DNA of 12,917 nucleotides, taken from NCBI GenBank assembly GCA_013152795.1, contig JAADFS010000305.1, forward strand, positions 1 to 12,917, given 5' to 3'. Of this stretch, positions 11,381-12,917 are shown in pieces; the stretch's first letter is position 1; every line of letters starts with the position of its first letter. The position numbers and the translations under genes are program-made. The notes below the pieces were generated by a model, which searched no databases, had not been told where the DNA came from, and saw only the letters and a list, made by a program, of their open reading frames with translations. Origin of the DNA: Deferribacteres bacterium. Its GTDB lineage: Bacteria; Nitrospirota; Thermodesulfovibrionia; UBA6902.

Positions 11381-12283
11381 GTGAATAAGAATTCGGTATT
11401 CAGTATTCAGTATCTGCTGGCGAATGAAGGCGGCTCCGCGCTTATAATCACCCTGCTGCTTGTCAGCATCCTCGTGGGGCTCGTGGTGGATTTTGTCTAT
11501 GAGGTCTATATCGACTCTTCATCCTTATCCAACTGGAGCAATGCCCAGAGGGCCTCGCTTGTCGCCAGATCAGGCCAGGTCCTCAGCTCGCGCTACCTCA
11601 GGGAGATCAGGAAATATTCGTATACGGATGTGCGGGAGGCCCTGCTGCCTGTTACAATGGATTTCGGCCCGGATACCACGCTTGTGATTAAGGTGGAGGA
11701 TGAAAACTCGAGATTCAATATCAATAGTATAATCCGGCAGAACGGTCTGACCAACGAGGATGCCCTTTCATCCTTGAAAAAGCTGCTTGAATACCTTAAT
11801 ATTAATTCTGACCTGGCCCTGGTAATCGCCGACTGGATAGACCCCGACAGTGAGCCGAGGCTCACGGGCTCCGAAGATGTCGCAAAAAACACTTTTCTGT
11901 GGTCAGTTGATGAATTAAAATTAATAGAAGGCATGGATCAGGGCACGTTCGACAAAATCAGCCCGTATATCACGGTATATGGAGACGGTAAAATAAACAT
12001 CAACACCGCTGACCTGCCGGTAATTGTCAGCCTGCACAAGGACATTACGGAGACCCTTGCAAAGAGGATCATTGATTACAGGAAAGACACCCCTTTTGAA
12101 GAGCCGTCCTATGTCCAGAGGGTATCGGGGATGGAGGCAACCGGAATGCTGCTCATCGGCAGGATCGAGAGCAAAAGCTCTTATTTCAGGGTAATCTCCA
12201 TGGCAAAGGTGGATGAAATCAGCAGGGTCATCGAGAGTGTCATGGATACATCCGGCAATATCTATTTCTGGAGAGAGGGATAA
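11381..12283 (+). CDS. gspK: Type II secretion minor pseudopilin GspK
   Basis: 300 residues, the largest pseudopilin and tip subunit. The start is GTG 11381, with AAGGA at 11370-11374 as Shine-Dalgarno. Cleavage is probably at G18 before SALIITLLLVSILVGLVVDF; as usual for GspK, the +5 residue is not Glu. The soluble part has DENSRFNINSI, the ADWIDPDSEPRLTGSED region, and KININTADLPVIVSL, the helix-hairpin-helix-like segment typical of GspK, ending with a beta part (SSYFRVISMAKV). Codons 3-12 (KNSVFSIQYL) are encoded by four units in 7-bp phase (11389-11416), so the leader seems built from, or invaded by, the local heptad repeat. It ends directly before the gspL start. Confidence 0.92.
   Translation: MNKNSVFSIQYLLANEGGSALIITLLLVSILVGLVVDFVYEVYIDSSSLSNWSNAQRASLVARSGQVLSSRYLREIRKYSYTDVREALLPVTMDFGPDTTLVIKVEDENSRFNINSIIRQNGLTNEDALSSLKKLLEYLNINSDLALVIADWIDPDSEPRLTGSEDVAKNTFLWSVDELKLIEGMDQGTFDKISPYITVYGDGKININTADLPVIVSLHKDITETLAKRIIDYRKDTPFEEPSYVQRVSGMEATGMLLIGRIESKSSYFRVISMAKVDEISRVIESVMDTSGNIYFWREG
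11389..11416 (+). repeat. Heptanucleotide tract inside the gspK 5' end
   Basis: Four units in 7-bp phase: GAATTCG, GTATTCA, GTATTCA, GTATCTG. Gain or loss of one unit would shift the gspK frame. Confidence 0.65.
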
Positions 12284-12917
12284 TTGAAAACAGGATTCTT
12301 TGACTGGACGGACAGGGAAATCAATCTCTATGTATTCGACAGGCGTGGCGGAGAGGCGAGGCTTGTTGAGAGCCTTTCCTCCCCGCTGGACGGGGAATTG
12401 ACGCCGTCCGTCCTGACGTCGTTGATAAAAAACAGTATCGAGGATATATATCTCAGTATACCGTTGAGTTTCCTGGCGCTAAGGGAACAGGATTTTCCCT
12501 TTTCCGACAGGGATAAAATCAGGGATACACTCGCCTATGAGTTGGAAGGCCTGCTGCTCGGTAGTGTCAGTGATTACTCGATCGACCATATGGTCACGGA
12601 TTCTTCCGAGAACGGCAGCAGGGTGCTGGCCGTGTGTATTGAAAAGGCCAGGCTGCGCGAGATAATCGATATGTTCTCCTCAGCAGGCGTTGAACCGAGG
12701 GTTGTAACCTCGCTCGACCTGCGGCTCTCCGGGGGAGCAGGGGAAAACCTCCTTGAGGGGCCTGTGGCCGACAGGGAGGCCAGGGCCGGGGCCGCCGGCG
12801 AGGAGCTCATAAACCCTTCAGTCAACCTGCGGCGGGATGAGCTGTCCTACCAGGGGGACATTGAAAGGTTCAGAAAAAAGCTGCGGCTTACCGCAGTGCT
12901 CGTCATAATACTCCTGG
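12284..12917 (+). CDS. gspL: Type II secretion protein GspL (N-terminal part, runs off window)
   Basis: An open frame begins at TTG 12284, directly after the gspK stop, with GAGAGAGGGA at 12270-12279 as Shine-Dalgarno. It stays open to the window end (211 codons). It starts MKTGFFDWTDREINLYVFD, an actin-like fold strand as in GspL/PilM. The segment IYLSIPLSFLALREQDFPF followed by DKIRDTLAYELEGLLL is the characteristic GspL/PilM pattern. NPSVNLRRDEL near residue 185 precedes the membrane helix (RLTAVLVIILL) that begins at the edge. GspL is an inner-membrane platform protein whose cytoplasmic domain holds the GspE ATPase. Gene order G-H-I-J-K-L predicts a GspM-type gene next. Confidence 0.88.
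   Translation, partial: MKTGFFDWTDREINLYVFDRRGGEARLVESLSSPLDGELTPSVLTSLIKNSIEDIYLSIPLSFLALREQDFPFSDRDKIRDTLAYELEGLLLGSVSDYSIDHMVTDSSENGSRVLAVCIEKARLREIIDMFSSAGVEPRVVTSLDLRLSGGAGENLLEGPVADREARAGAAGEELINPSVNLRRDELSYQGDIERFRKKLRLTAVLVIILL

Overview
The window looks like chromosomal DNA of a diderm (Gram-negative) bacterium. It carries a block of type II secretion genes and a predicted lipoprotein. Moderate GC, closely packed small operons and the style of the intergenic repeats would fit an environmental Nitrospirota or Desulfobacterota lineage, but the sequence alone does not settle the phylum.

Region 1 (1-1963) is a CRISPR-associated accessory cluster without an array or effector genes in view. 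It holds the C-terminal part of an unrecognised protein, a very small Csx3-like protein overlapping it by ATGA, a 55-codon remnant of a nucleotidyltransferase that appears to have lost its catalytic core, and a full-length Cas6-type pre-crRNA endoribonuclease. Region 2 (1964-3627) is accessory DNA: repeat elements, a VapBC-like toxin-antitoxin pair with a PIN toxin, and a second, frameshifted copy of the Csx3-like gene. The two csx3-like copies are near-identical direct repeats about 2.7 kb apart, bracketing cas6 and the toxin-antitoxin pair.

Region 3 (3628-5125) holds an amidase_2 peptidoglycan amidase and a small lipoprotein on the plus strand, converging on an HNH (YajD-like) plus SemiSWEET pair on the minus strand. 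Region 4 (5126-5669) has no gene. It contains a 213-bp element with terminal inverted repeats, a long heptanucleotide tract, and a short leader ending in a strong intrinsic terminator. Region 5 (5703-9107) is a GT4 glycosyltransferase and a GH15 glucoamylase-like hydrolase. Region 6 (9231-12917) is a type II secretion operon in the order gspG-H-I-J-K-L, with a recognisable promoter; gspL runs off the end.

The most unusual signal is a family of modular intergenic elements. A typical copy has degenerate 7-bp tandem units, then a C-run/G-run module, then a ~69-bp hairpin module ending in a conserved terminus (TTTATGCCACTGTAAGG type). Complete and broken copies, on both strands, sit in nearly every accessory intergenic gap. 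One copy has become the translated C-terminus of the GT4 gene, a heptad tract encodes the first residues of gspK, and another copy replaces the 3' end of the csx3-like pseudogene.
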